The position numbers and the translations under genes were made by a program. The notes beneath the pieces are model-generated. The model was not told where the DNA came from. It made no database searches and was given only the letters and a program-made list of their open reading frames with translations. From Micromonospora rifamycinica (GTDB lineage: Bacteria > Actinomycetota > Actinomycetes > Mycobacteriales > Micromonosporaceae), in contig NZ_LT607752.1 of the NCBI RefSeq assembly GCF_900090265.1, positions 1,302,001 through 1,366,000 on the forward strand: a stretch of DNA of 64,000 nucleotides. Direction: 5' to 3'. Shown here one piece after another: positions 16,731-25,728 of the stretch. Each line of letters begins with the position of its first letter. Position 1 is the stretch's first letter.

Positions 16731-18626
16731 TCAGAAACCTGCCGCGTGGGCGGCGGGGGTGCCGCCGACCACCGGAAGAACGATCTTGCTGCTCTTCAGG
16801 GCGACCTGGATGTTCGCGGCGGTGGTGTCCGCCTGGCTGGAGTACTGCGGGTAGCTGGCCACGATGATCACGCCGATCCGGTGGCCCGGCTTGAACACGT
16901 AGTCCTCCGGCAGCAGCGGGAAGGTGAAGTTGTACGACTCCCCCACCACCAGCGGCACGGCGGTCCGGATCGACTGCCGGTTCTGGGCGTCCATGATGCC
17001 CTTGGTGACCAGCTCGTAGTCGGCGGTGGCGACCCGCTTGGCGGTCTGCTTGTAGCAGCCGTCGTCGGTCGGGCTGTTCAGCCCCCAGCAGTCCTCGGTG
17101 GTCAGGGTGATGATGCCCTCACCGGACGCCCGGTGCGCCACCCGCTCGTCGGTGCCGTAGTCGACCAGGATCGCCCCGAAGTTGGTGTCGGTCTGGTCGG
17201 CCGAGGCCCGCAGCTGCACCGTCGGCGTGCCCGAGATGTGCAGGGGCGCGGTCAGCGGCGCGGACAGGAACGCCAGCCGGTTCGGCTGCACCGTGTCCGG
17301 GTTGAGGATCATGGTGTTCTGGCTCTGGGTCCGGCTGTCCTGGAACGCGCCGGTCGCCGGCTTGGCCGTCGGCACCAGCTTCAGGCCACCCGCCCCGGTG
17401 GTGCCGGGCTGGAGGAACACCTCGGTGTCGGCCTTGCCGGGGATCGGCCAGTCGGCGTGGGTCTCCCACACGTCGGCGGCCCGCTCCAGGTCCACCCGGG
17501 GCTCGTCCATGATGCCGTTGGCGATCCCGTGCAGCCAGAAGTCGAACCACCGGTGCAGGGTGGACACCCAGACCGCCCGCCGCGAGTCGAACGGGTCGAC
17601 GTGCCCCTCCTGGGAGAGCCACAGCTTACGCTGGACGTTGTTCTCCGCCAGGGCGTACCAGAACTTGCTGAAGTGGTCCGCGCGGACGTTGTCGTCGTTG
17701 AGACCGTGGTAGAGCAGCACGCTGGCGGTCATGTTCGGGACCTTCTTGACGTAGCTGCGCTCGTTCCAGAAGGCGGTGTAGTCGCCGGTCTCGTCGCCGT
17801 CGGCGGCGGCCATCGCGTCGCGCACCGGCTTGCAGTAGTCCCGCCGCTCCGGGTTGGTGACCGTGTTGGCCAGCGACGCCACGTAGCTGTTGCCCCGGGT
17901 GACCACCCCGTTGCTGCGCACGTAGTCGTAGTACTCGGTGGGGCCGCTGATCGGCACCACCGTGGTCAGGCCCTTCACGCCGGTCACCGCCGTCGCCATC
18001 GCCAGCGAGCCGTCGTACGACTTGCCGATCATGCCCGACTTGCCGTTGTGCCAGTCGGCGGTGACCACCTGACCGGCGGCGTTGCGGGCGGTGGCCCGGC
18101 CGTTGAGCCAGTTGATCGCCTGCTTGGCGCTGAGGTTGTCCTGGTTGGCGTTGGTGGTGGGGCAGCCGGTGGAGTTGTTGGTGCCCACCATGTCCAGCAG
18201 GATCACCGCGTAGCCGCGCGGGACGAAGTAGTTGTCGTAGAACAGCGGCCACTTGTCGAGCAGGCCGTCGCCGTCCAGGTCGGCCTTGCACTCGGACTCG
18301 TTGCCCCGGCAGACCGTCGAGTAGTACGGGCTGGCGTCCATGATGACCGGCACCTTGAGGCCGTTCGCGGTGGCCGCCGGTCGCATCAGGTCGAACGCGA
18401 TGATGTCGCGCACGCCGTCGTTGTCGCTGTCGAAGGTCGAGTCGATGAACAGCCGCTCCCGGATGGCGTCGCCGTAACCGAAGACCGGCTGGGTGACCCC
18501 GTCCTGGACCACGATCGTCGGTACGTCCGGTGCCGCCACCGCCGGTGGCGCCGCGCCCAGGGCGGCGAGCGCCAGGGCGGACAGTGCGGCCACCCCGGCG
18601 CGGAGGGGCATTCCCATTACAGCCAT
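16731..18626 (-). CDS. Secreted Xaa-Pro dipeptidyl-peptidase-like S15/CocE hydrolase
   Basis: The 631-residue protein has a signal peptide (cleavage near AVAA-P, residue 32). An S15 alpha/beta-hydrolase domain follows, with nucleophile Ser203 in GKSYDGS, an Asp in HGLNDDNV (311/312) and His342 in QEGHVDP. The C-terminal jelly-roll domain is the X-Pro dipeptidyl-peptidase C-terminal type. It would cleave Xaa-Pro dipeptides or act as a broad esterase outside the cell. AAGGAG is six bases before the ATG. The upstream 225-base gap (18627-18851) holds its promoter and a duplicated GC-rich block. Confidence 0.87.
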   Translation of the reverse strand: MAVMGMPLRAGVAALSALALAALGAAPPAVAAPDVPTIVVQDGVTQPVFGYGDAIRERLFIDSTFDSDNDGVRDIIAFDLMRPAATANGLKVPVIMDASPYYSTVCRGNESECKADLDGDGLLDKWPLFYDNYFVPRGYAVILLDMVGTNNSTGCPTTNANQDNLSAKQAINWLNGRATARNAAGQVVTADWHNGKSGMIGKSYDGSLAMATAVTGVKGLTTVVPISGPTEYYDYVRSNGVVTRGNSYVASLANTVTNPERRDYCKPVRDAMAAADGDETGDYTAFWNERSYVKKVPNMTASVLLYHGLNDDNVRADHFSKFWYALAENNVQRKLWLSQEGHVDPFDSRRAVWVSTLHRWFDFWLHGIANGIMDEPRVDLERAADVWETHADWPIPGKADTEVFLQPGTTGAGGLKLVPTAKPATGAFQDSRTQSQNTMILNPDTVQPNRLAFLSAPLTAPLHISGTPTVQLRASADQTDTNFGAILVDYGTDERVAHRASGEGIITLTTEDCWGLNSPTDDGCYKQTAKRVATADYELVTKGIMDAQNRQSIRTAVPLVVGESYNFTFPLLPEDYVFKPGHRIGVIIVASYPQYSSQADTTAANIQVALKSSKIVLPVVGGTPAAHAAGF

Positions 18627-18743
18627 GCAGTCTCCTTGAGAGTCCCGAGACCCGGCACGTTATGGGCGGACCGACCGGCACCACCACCTGCACCTGTAGG
18701 AACTTTGCCCACGTCGCCCCGACGACGCCGGCCACCGGGCGGA

Positions 18744-18793
18744 CGGGGGCGACCCGGGACGGCAGAACACCGAGTCGGGGGCGACCCGGGACG
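18744..18793. repeat. Two-copy direct repeat, 18 bp
   Basis: CGGGGGCGACCCGGGACG occurs at 18744-18761 and again at 18776-18793 in the gap upstream of the S15 peptidase. Each copy contains a CCCGGG palindrome. No function is assigned. Confidence 0.6.
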
Positions 18794-18851
18794 CCGAGAC
18801 GGCGGTGCGACGTGACGGTAGCCGACGGGCGGCGGCGGTGCGGTCCGCCGG

Positions 18852-19763
18852 TCAGTCCCGGTAGCCCCACTGCCGCAGCGGCTTGTCCAGCACCCGCTCC
18901 ACGGCGGCGAGCTGCGCGTCGCCCAACTCCCCGTGGTAGGCGGCCTGCCGCCCGGCGTGGAACCGGTACCGCCCGAATCCCCTCTCGAACGCCGGTGACC
19001 AGTCCAGGTGGAGGAAGTCGAGCATCCGGGCCACCTCGGCGCGCGGGTCGGCGAGCAGGTCCTCGTAGCGCACGTCGAGCCACTGCCCCTCGGGGTGCGC
19101 GGCGCGGGCCTCGGCGAACCGGTCCATCAGCATCTTCCAGCCCAGCGCCGCGAGCACCGGGAACGACCGGTCGTACTCCTCCCACTCCCGGCGCAGGTCG
19201 GTCGGCAGCGGCCCGAGGAACCAGTTCTCCGGCCCGCGCCAGCCGTCCCACCAGCCCATCTGGAGCCAGGAGTTGGTCACCGCCCGCCCGTCGCGGACCA
19301 CGTTGACCACCCGCAGCTCCGGGTAACCGGCCCGCAGGAACCCCGTCCTCGGCCATCCGGTCACGTGGTGCAGCAGCAGCCGGCAGCCCTGCCGTTCGAT
19401 CCGGGCGTCGAAGAAGGCGCGCAGCCGCCGCCGCAGGTAGGGGGTGAGGTCCTCGGCGGTCAGGTCCCGGCACGGGCGGGAGAAGCCGGCCACCACGTGC
19501 CGGTCCAGCAGGTGGTACGCCTCGGACGGGGCGACCCGCAGCCGACCCTTCTCCAGCAGCCGGCGGCTGTGCCGCAGCGAGGTCATCCCGGCCGGGCGGG
19601 GTGCGGACCGCCGGTACAGCGACCCGTTGAACCGGCCGGCGAGGTTGAGCCGGGACAGCTTGTCGTCGACGCCGGAGACGAATCCCACCCCCGGGTGCCG
19701 GGACAGCAACTCCTGCACCAGGGTCGAGCCGCACCGCCCGGTGCCCACCACCACCGCCAACAT
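18852..19763 (-). CDS. PAPS-dependent sulfotransferase (1 of 5)
   Basis: The 303-residue protein has the PAPS 5'-phosphosulfate loop at its very start (VVVGTGRCGSTLV) and the 3'-phosphate motif near residue 145 (VVNVVRDGRAVTNS). It would transfer sulfate from PAPS to a hydroxyl or amino group of a sugar or lipid. No signal peptide is seen, so it acts in the cytosol. Its ATG is three bases after the stop of a second sulfotransferase gene, and both follow a GT4 gene in one run. This places sulfation within the exopolysaccharide locus. Confidence 0.88.
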   Translation of the reverse strand: MLAVVVGTGRCGSTLVQELLSRHPGVGFVSGVDDKLSRLNLAGRFNGSLYRRSAPRPAGMTSLRHSRRLLEKGRLRVAPSEAYHLLDRHVVAGFSRPCRDLTAEDLTPYLRRRLRAFFDARIERQGCRLLLHHVTGWPRTGFLRAGYPELRVVNVVRDGRAVTNSWLQMGWWDGWRGPENWFLGPLPTDLRREWEEYDRSFPVLAALGWKMLMDRFAEARAAHPEGQWLDVRYEDLLADPRAEVARMLDFLHLDWSPAFERGFGRYRFHAGRQAAYHGELGDAQLAAVERVLDKPLRQWGYRD

Positions 19764-19766
19764 CCC

Positions 19767-20777
19767 TCAGCCCTCCTCTTGCCCGACCGCCACCGACCGG
19801 CCGGCGGCCGACCGCCCGGATCCCGCCGACCCGCCGGCCGCCGCCGGACCGCCCCGACGCCACGGGTAGCCGAACCGGCGCAGCCCCGCCGCGGTCAGTA
19901 CGGTGACCAGCGCGTACGACCAGCGGGACAGGTCCCGCCGCCACTGCACGTCGGCGGCGACCGGCACCGGGCCGGTGCGGTGCCGGGACGGGTTGCCGGC
20001 CACCGAGTGCGTCGGCGCCAACCGCACCGTCGCCGGGCCGGTGAACGGGCCGCCGTCGGCGTCGACCCCGGCGAAGCCGAGGATCCGGCGCAGCGTCGGC
20101 TCCGGATCGGCGGTCAGGTCCTCGTAGCGCACCCGCAGGTAGCCCGTCGGGGCGCGGTCACCCCACAGCCGGACGGTGACGGTGTTCCAGACCAGCCAGA
20201 GCAGGGCCGCCTTCCACACCGGCGGCCGGCTCATCAGCTCCGGGTCGGTGTCACCGTCGAGGCCCCGGCGGCGACGCCAGGAGAACGCGGTGGCCCGGGG
20301 GTCGCGGACCAGGTGCAGCACCCGCAGCTCGATGCCGGGCAGCGCGCCGACCAGCGCACCGTACGGGGGTAACTTGGACGAGTCGACCACCACCCGCGCC
20401 CCGGTGTGCCGGGCCACGGCGGTGTACAGGTCGGCCAGGGCCGCGTCGTCGGGGTGCGCGGGCACCGGCCGTCGGCCCCGCCGGTGCCGGCGCAGCAGCG
20501 CGGGCAGGCCCCGCATCCGCAGCCGGCCGCGCAGCCCGGCGGCGATCGCGGCGGCCCGGTCGGTGGGCAGGTCCCGGCGCACCTCGCCCCAGAGCGGGCA
20601 GTCCCGCAGCGGCAGCCCGCAGCCGCAGGGCCGGTTCTCCACCTCGCCGCGCTGCCACAGGTAACGCAGCTCACCGGCGGCGAAGACCCCGGCGTACTGG
20701 CCGAGCACGGTGGTGACCAGGGTGCTGCCGCTGCGTCCGCTACCGGCCAGGTAGAGCACCCGCACCGGCGGGTTCAC
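19767..20777 (-). CDS. PAPS-dependent sulfotransferase (2 of 5)
   Basis: The 336-residue protein opens with the 5'-PSB loop LYLAGSGRSGSTLV and has the 3'-PB motif HLVRDPRATAFSW near residue 145. A Cys-rich CGCGLPLRDCPLW segment lies between them. GTG 20777 overlaps the GT4 stop (GTGA), which fixes the start. The C-terminus (about 40 residues) is low-complexity Gly/Ala/Arg. It is distinct in sequence from the neighbouring sulfotransferase, suggesting a different acceptor position on the same glycan. Confidence 0.87.
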   Translation of the reverse strand: MNPPVRVLYLAGSGRSGSTLVTTVLGQYAGVFAAGELRYLWQRGEVENRPCGCGLPLRDCPLWGEVRRDLPTDRAAAIAAGLRGRLRMRGLPALLRRHRRGRRPVPAHPDDAALADLYTAVARHTGARVVVDSSKLPPYGALVGALPGIELRVLHLVRDPRATAFSWRRRRGLDGDTDPELMSRPPVWKAALLWLVWNTVTVRLWGDRAPTGYLRVRYEDLTADPEPTLRRILGFAGVDADGGPFTGPATVRLAPTHSVAGNPSRHRTGPVPVAADVQWRRDLSRWSYALVTVLTAAGLRRFGYPWRRGGPAAAGGSAGSGRSAAGRSVAVGQEEG

Positions 20778-22018
20778 ACCGGCTCCCGGACGGCCCGCGC
20801 GGCGGTCGCGTAGACCTCCCGCAGCCGGGTCAGGTGCGCCTGCGGGGAGAAGTCCCGCTCCACCCGCGCCCGCCCGGCCCGCCCCATCCGGTACGCCCGC
20901 GCCGGGTCGGCCAGCACCCGGCCCAGCCCGGCGGCCAGCGCCACCGGATCGTCGGCGGGCACCACCTCGCCGTCCACCCCCGCGGTGACCAGCTCCGGCA
21001 GCCCGCCGAGGTCGGAGGCGACCACCGGCACCCCGCAGCCGTACGCCTCCAACACCGCCATCGGCTGGTTCTCGTTCCACCGCGACGGCACCGCCACCAC
21101 CGTGGCCGAGCGGACCAGCTCGTGCAGCCGGGCCTTGTCCAGCCGGCCGTGGAACCGGACCCGGCCGGGCGCCCGCCGCCGGGCCAGCTCGGTCAGCCCG
21201 TCGCGGGCCGGACCGTCACCGGCCACCTCCAGCACGACGTCCTCGGGCAGCCGGGTGAGCGCCTCGATCAGCACGTCGACGCCCTTCTCCGGAGCCAGCC
21301 GGCCGGCGAAGACCACCGGGCCGCCGGGTGCCGTCTTGACCGCCGTCGTGGTGACGTCGACGAAGTGGGACACCACGTGCATCCGGTCGGGGAAGACACC
21401 GGCCCGGCGCATCACGTCGGCCAGGAACCGGCTGGGGCTGACGAACGCCTGCACCGGCCCGTACGCCCGGGTGGTGCGGTGCAGCCAGGACTCGACGGCG
21501 AGCAGCGAGCTGGCCCCCAGCGAACCGTCCTTGCAGCGGCGGCGGGCCGCGCGCAGCGGCCCGCCGGTCACACAGGCGTCGCAGACCGCGCCCCGGTCGA
21601 GCATCTGGTAGCTGGGACAGGCCAGCTTGTAGTCGTGCAGGGTCATCACCGCCGGCACCCGGGCCGCCCGCACCGCGGCCAGCACCGACGGGGAGAGCTG
21701 GTGGTAGATGTTGTGCAGGTGGACCACGTCGGGCCGGAAGTCGTCGAGCACCCGGGCCAGGCCCCGCCGGCTGGCCGGCGACCAGATCATCCGGGCCGCC
21801 GCCACCGCGCGCGGTCCCGCGCCGCGCGGCGCCGGGTCCAGCTCCACGTGGGACGGGAAGTGCCGGGCGTACCGGGCCGGGGCGTCGTTGTCCGGGTGGG
21901 TCATGCCGAAGAAGGCCACCTCGTCGCCGTCACCCCGTTGCAGCTCGGCGACGTCGAGCAGGTAGCCCTCGGCGCCGCCGCGCCGGTAGAGGAACTTGTT
22001 GACGTGGAGGACACGCAT
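20774..22018 (-). CDS. GT4-family glycosyltransferase
   Basis: The 414-residue GT-B enzyme has an N-terminal glycine loop (KFLYRRGGAEGYLLD), a VVFAGRLAPEKGVDVLIEAL strand at the start of the donor domain, and the EX7E region ENQPMAVLEAYGCGVPVVAS. It would add a sugar to a membrane- or lipid-linked precursor in the cytosol. It heads a three-gene run with two sulfotransferases, and lies back-to-back with a third and fourth sulfotransferase, so its product is probably the glycan that is sulfated. Confidence 0.9.
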   Translation of the reverse strand: MRVLHVNKFLYRRGGAEGYLLDVAELQRGDGDEVAFFGMTHPDNDAPARYARHFPSHVELDPAPRGAGPRAVAAARMIWSPASRRGLARVLDDFRPDVVHLHNIYHQLSPSVLAAVRAARVPAVMTLHDYKLACPSYQMLDRGAVCDACVTGGPLRAARRRCKDGSLGASSLLAVESWLHRTTRAYGPVQAFVSPSRFLADVMRRAGVFPDRMHVVSHFVDVTTTAVKTAPGGPVVFAGRLAPEKGVDVLIEALTRLPEDVVLEVAGDGPARDGLTELARRRAPGRVRFHGRLDKARLHELVRSATVVAVPSRWNENQPMAVLEAYGCGVPVVASDLGGLPELVTAGVDGEVVPADDPVALAAGLGRVLADPARAYRMGRAGRARVERDFSPQAHLTRLREVYATAARAVREPV

Positions 22019-22104
22019 CGGCCTGCTCCGGGGGTGGCTGCTGCGGCCCACTGGGGTCGGGGGTGGGACGGTCGCCCCGGACAGCAGCGGTGACCAGGGG
22101 CCCC

Positions 22105-22134
22105 ACCGTATGCAACACCGGCGTCGTGAGTCCA
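22105..22134 (-). promoter_or_regulatory. Possible promoter for GT4-sulfotransferase operon
   Basis: On the minus strand TGGACT (22134-22129) and TACGGT (22110-22105) are 18 bases apart, about 80 bases before the GT4 ATG. The match is modest and the strand placement is by position only. Confidence 0.3.
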
Positions 22135-22182
22135 GTTCATGATCCCCAAGTAGCCACACGGCCCATCGCCGGCTGACCACAC

Positions 22183-22194
22183 GGCCACGTGGCC
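22183..22194. promoter_or_regulatory. Perfect 12-bp palindrome GGCCACGTGGCC
   Basis: Lies in the 238-base region between the divergent GT4 and sulfotransferase genes, about 60 bases before the latter's start. A candidate binding site for a regulator acting on both directions; it could also be chance in GC-rich DNA. Confidence 0.3.
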
Positions 22195-22256
22195 AGCCGC
22201 GATGATCTGCCGGTACCGTGTGCCCCACCCCGCCCGACGTGCCCGAGGAGGACCCG

Positions 22257-23192
22257 GTGCCCCACCCCGACGAACCCTCGGCGCTGGCGTACACCGCCCG
22301 ACGGGTCCGCCGGCACCTGCGCTGGGCGCGTACCGAGGGGGTCCGGCGACTGGTCGAGGAGGACCGGCTCGATCCGGTCGAACGGACCCGCACCGCGCTG
22401 GCCAAGTGGCGGTGGCGACGGACGCATCCCGGGCCGCCCGGCCGGGCCGTCCCGGTCTACCTGGTGGGCCTGCAACGCTCCGGCACCAACATGCTCACCC
22501 GGGGGCTGGACGCGGACCCCTCGGTGGAGGTGCGCAACGAGAACGACCGGGCCGTGTTCCACCGTTTCCGGTTGCGCCCCGACCCGGTGCTCACCGCCGT
22601 CATCCGCCGTAGCCGGCAACGGTTCGTGCTGGTCAAGCCGCTGTGCGACACGCACCGGGTGGACGAGCTGCTCGGCCTGGCCGGGGTCGCGCCGGGGCGG
22701 GCGCTGTGGGCGTACCGGGACGTCGACGACCGGGCGCGCTCCGAGGTGGCGAAGTTCGGCGACGCCAACCTGCGGGCGCTGCGGGCCATCGACGACGGCA
22801 CCATCGGTGACCGGTGGCAGGGGCAACGCCTGGACGCGCCGACGCGGGACCTGGTCGCCGGCTTCGACTACGACCGGATGACCCCGCACACCGCCGCCGC
22901 CCTGTTCTGGTACGTCCGCAACTCGCTGTTCTTCTCGCTCGGGCTGGCCGACCGCCCGGACACCCTGCTCTGCGCATACGACGCGCTGGTCGCCGACCCG
23001 GCCGGGTACACCCGGCGGCTGTGCGCGTTCCTCGACCTGCCGTACGACCCGGTGCTGCACGCGCACGTCGGCGTGCGTACCCCGCCACGGCCCCGGCTGG
23101 AGCTCGACCCCCGGGTACGGGCGCTCTGCACCGAGCTGACCGGCCGGTTGGACGCGCTCGCCGGACGGCACGAGGCGGTGGAGCATGGCTGA
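22257..23192 (+). CDS. Sulfotransferase-family protein (3 of 5)
   Basis: The 311-residue protein carries a P-loop-like 5'-PSB motif YLVGLQRSGTNMLTRGLD near residue 68, then a sulfotransferase-type alpha/beta core. The 3'-PB is less standard (WAYRDVDDRARS near residue 147), where most members have RDPR. GTG 22257 is chosen for the GAGGAGG at 22245-22251; GTG 22218 would add 13 residues. The last eight bases overlap the next sulfotransferase. The variant 3'-phosphate site leaves some doubt about PAPS use. Confidence 0.8.
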   Translation: MPHPDEPSALAYTARRVRRHLRWARTEGVRRLVEEDRLDPVERTRTALAKWRWRRTHPGPPGRAVPVYLVGLQRSGTNMLTRGLDADPSVEVRNENDRAVFHRFRLRPDPVLTAVIRRSRQRFVLVKPLCDTHRVDELLGLAGVAPGRALWAYRDVDDRARSEVAKFGDANLRALRAIDDGTIGDRWQGQRLDAPTRDLVAGFDYDRMTPHTAAALFWYVRNSLFFSLGLADRPDTLLCAYDALVADPAGYTRRLCAFLDLPYDPVLHAHVGVRTPPRPRLELDPRVRALCTELTGRLDALAGRHEAVEHG

Positions 23193-24081
23193 CCCCGCCG
23201 GCGCGGTCCCGCACACCGCACCCGCCGACATGCCGCTCGCCGGCACCGCACCCGCCGACAGCACACCCACCGGCACCGCATCCGCCGACATGCCGGCCGC
23301 CGACAGCCGGGGGGATCGCCCGCAGGGGCCGATCTTCCTGGTCGGGTGCCAGCGGTCCGGCACCACCATGCTGCGGCTGGTGCTCGACTCGCACTCCCGG
23401 GTGAGCTGCGGCCCGGAGACCCGGTTCCTGACCGACATGCGACGCATCGTCGGGCGGGACTGGGAGCGGCTGGCCCGCTTCGGGTTCCCCCGGGAGTACT
23501 GGCTGGGCCGTATCGCCGACTTCTTCGGCGGCATCCAGGCCGACTACGCCCGCTCCCGGGGCAAGACCCGGTGGGCCGACAAGACGCCGCTGTACGCGCT
23601 CTCCATCGACTTCCTGGCCGAGGTCTTCCCCGACGCGCAGTTCGTGCACGTCATCCGGGACGGCCGGGACGTGGTGGTGTCGCACCGTAAGCGGTTCGGC
23701 TACTGGTCGGCCGTCAAGTGCGTGGTGAAGTGGCCGCGCTACATCCGCGTCGCCCGCGCCGCCGGGGCCCGGCTGCCGGCCGGGCGCTACCACGAACTGC
23801 GGTACGAGGAGACGGTCACCGATCCCGAGAAGGCCATGCGCGGCCTGTTCGAGTTCCTCGGCGAACCCTGGGAGGCTGGCGTGCTCGACTACGACGGCAA
23901 GCAGCACGACGTGGCGGGCAAGTACACCGCCGAGGCGGACCGACGGCGGGCCGCCGCCGGCACCGACGCGCCGATCTACGGTTCCCGGGTCGGCACCTAC
24001 CGTCGGGAGCTGGACCCCTTCCTGCGGGTGCTGGTCCGGGTCTTCTCCGGTGCCACCCTGCGCGAACTGGGCTACCGGTGA
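23185..24081 (+). CDS. PAPS-dependent sulfotransferase (4 of 5)
   Basis: The 298-residue protein has a repetitive N-terminal tail of about 45 residues (TAPADMP, TAPADST, TASADMP) before the 5'-PSB loop FLVGCQRSGTTML. The 3'-PB motif is HVIRDGRDVVVSHRKR, and RYEETVTDPEKAM follows as in bacterial sulfotransferases. The start overlaps the upstream gene by eight bases, and the stop overlaps the glycosidase start (GTGA), so three genes are coupled. The Ala/Pro/Thr tail is encoded by a degenerate direct repeat and probably varies in length between strains. Confidence 0.88.
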   Translation: MADPAGAVPHTAPADMPLAGTAPADSTPTGTASADMPAADSRGDRPQGPIFLVGCQRSGTTMLRLVLDSHSRVSCGPETRFLTDMRRIVGRDWERLARFGFPREYWLGRIADFFGGIQADYARSRGKTRWADKTPLYALSIDFLAEVFPDAQFVHVIRDGRDVVVSHRKRFGYWSAVKCVVKWPRYIRVARAAGARLPAGRYHELRYEETVTDPEKAMRGLFEFLGEPWEAGVLDYDGKQHDVAGKYTAEADRRRAAAGTDAPIYGSRVGTYRRELDPFLRVLVRVFSGATLRELGYR

Positions 24082-25550
24082 AGCCCCGGGCCGGGCGGCG
24101 GGTGCTGATCGCCGGGGCGCTGCTGTTCGCCCTGGTCGCCGGGGCCGCCTGCTCGGACGACCCCGACCCCGGGCCGGCCCCCTCGGCGACCGCGCCGTCG
24201 GCCGGCGCCACCGGCACGCCGCTGCCGGCCGGTGCGCCGGTGCGCAACCCGTTCGGCGCGCACTGGGACTTCTCCCGGCACGACCAGTTCGTGCCCTACC
24301 TGGAGAAGCTCACCGGCTCGACGACGTACCACGAGCTGAGCTGGTGCGACATCGAGAAGACCCAGGGCAGCCCGGACTTCTCGGCGGTGGACCAGATCGC
24401 CGAGCGCAGCCGCAAGCTCGGCATCACCCTGCACCTGAAGATCCGTACCGGGGTGTGCTGGGCGACCGGCGGGACGGCGAAGTTCACCCGGGGCCAGGCC
24501 AACAAGACCGAGTCGGCGATGCCGACGGACCTGGCCGCCTACCAGAACTTCGTCCGCACGCTGGTGCAGCGGTACGCGCCGTACGGCGTCGGCGAGTACG
24601 CCGTCGAGAACGAGGTCAACGCGCAGCAGTACTGGGCGGGCAGCCCGGAGGACTACCGCCGGCTGGTCACCGCCGCCGCCGAGGCGATCCGGTCGGCCGA
24701 CCCGAAGGCCAAGGTGGTCGACTCGGGCATGAGCAGCGTGGCGTACGGGATGGGGGTCGCCGACCGGCTGCTGCGGGCCGGCCAGCCGGACCAGGCCGTC
24801 GCCGCCTACCAGGCGTACTTCCAGCGGCGGATCGGCACCCGGGGTCGGCTGATCCCGGCGGTGAACGACCCGACCGCGTTGCGTGCCGCGTTGGACAACG
24901 CGCAGAACTCCCGCAACCTGGCCTACCTCGCGGTCACCGAGAAGATGCTCGACGACCGGGTGGTCGACGTCCGGCAGCTGCACTTCTACGAGCACTTCTC
25001 CGGGGTGCCGGCGCTACTGGACTACCTGCGGTCGGAGACCCCGGCCGGGGTGCCGGTGCAGGCGTGGGAGGTCGGCCAGTTCTGGAAGGACGGCGACGAC
25101 GATGCCGCGGCCCGGGGCGACGAGATGGTCAAGGTGGTCAGCATGCTGGTCGCCGGGGGTATCCACGAGGTGCTCTGGCTGCCGCTGGCGTACAACCCGA
25201 ACAACCGGGCCGGCGCGGAGGTCCGCTACGGGCTGCTCGACCCGGACGGCACCCAGCGGCAGGCCGGCGCGATGATGGCCGCCCTGGCGGCGGCGGCCCG
25301 GGACGCGACCGTCGAGCCGGTGAACGGCAAGGGCCTGACCGGGGTGGCGTTCCGGCGGGGCGCGGAGAGCACGCTGGTGGTCTGGTCGACCTCCACCGGC
25401 ACCGTGTCGCTGCCGGCCGCGCCCGGCCTGACCGGCGGCCCGGTCGGTGCCGACCCGACCGCCCGCACCGGTGCGCTGCCGATCGGGCCGAGCCCCGTGC
25501 TGCTGCGGGCGAAGGGCGACCCGGCCACCGTCCTCGCCCCGATCCGCTGA
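24078..25550 (+). CDS. Lipoprotein glycoside hydrolase-like protein (clan GH-A)
   Basis: The 490-residue protein has a basic start, a hydrophobic stretch and a lipobox-like GAAC at about residue 24, then a Pro/Ala linker. The body looks like a (beta/alpha)8 glycosidase. EYAVENEVNAQQYW supplies a probable acid/base Glu after Asn, and QAWEVGQFW a probable nucleophile Glu near residue 330; a small beta domain ends the protein. GTG 24078 overlaps the sulfotransferase stop. In this locus it may trim, release or degrade the sulfated polysaccharide at the cell surface. GH39 or GH5-like is the nearest family, but I cannot assign one with certainty. Confidence 0.72.
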   Translation: MKPRAGRRVLIAGALLFALVAGAACSDDPDPGPAPSATAPSAGATGTPLPAGAPVRNPFGAHWDFSRHDQFVPYLEKLTGSTTYHELSWCDIEKTQGSPDFSAVDQIAERSRKLGITLHLKIRTGVCWATGGTAKFTRGQANKTESAMPTDLAAYQNFVRTLVQRYAPYGVGEYAVENEVNAQQYWAGSPEDYRRLVTAAAEAIRSADPKAKVVDSGMSSVAYGMGVADRLLRAGQPDQAVAAYQAYFQRRIGTRGRLIPAVNDPTALRAALDNAQNSRNLAYLAVTEKMLDDRVVDVRQLHFYEHFSGVPALLDYLRSETPAGVPVQAWEVGQFWKDGDDDAAARGDEMVKVVSMLVAGGIHEVLWLPLAYNPNNRAGAEVRYGLLDPDGTQRQAGAMMAALAAAARDATVEPVNGKGLTGVAFRRGAESTLVVWSTSTGTVSLPAAPGLTGGPVGADPTARTGALPIGPSPVLLRAKGDPATVLAPIR

Positions 25551-25635
25551 CCGGCCCGCCCGCCACCCCGATCCGGCAGCGGGACGGCGGCCGGCGGGCC
25601 GGCGGCGGGCCGTGGGTGGTGACGGTGGGGGCAGC

Positions 25636-25700
25636 ATGATCGGATTGCAATTCTGCGCACTATCCTCGGCGTGTCGTCTCCAGAATCGCAATCCGATCAT
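25636..25700. terminator. 20-bp inverted repeat between convergent genes
   Basis: Arms at 25636-25655 and 25681-25700 match at 19 of 20 positions (ATGATCGGATTGC then A/G then ATTCTG) with a 25-base loop. It lies after the glycosidase stop and 55 bases before the PP2C-like stop, so it may terminate both. It is clearly less GC-rich than its surroundings and sits just outside the left direct repeat of the islet, so it could also be a mobile-element end. Confidence 0.6.
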
Positions 25701-25728
25701 GATTCCGGGCAGTGGCAGGGCGGCCAGC

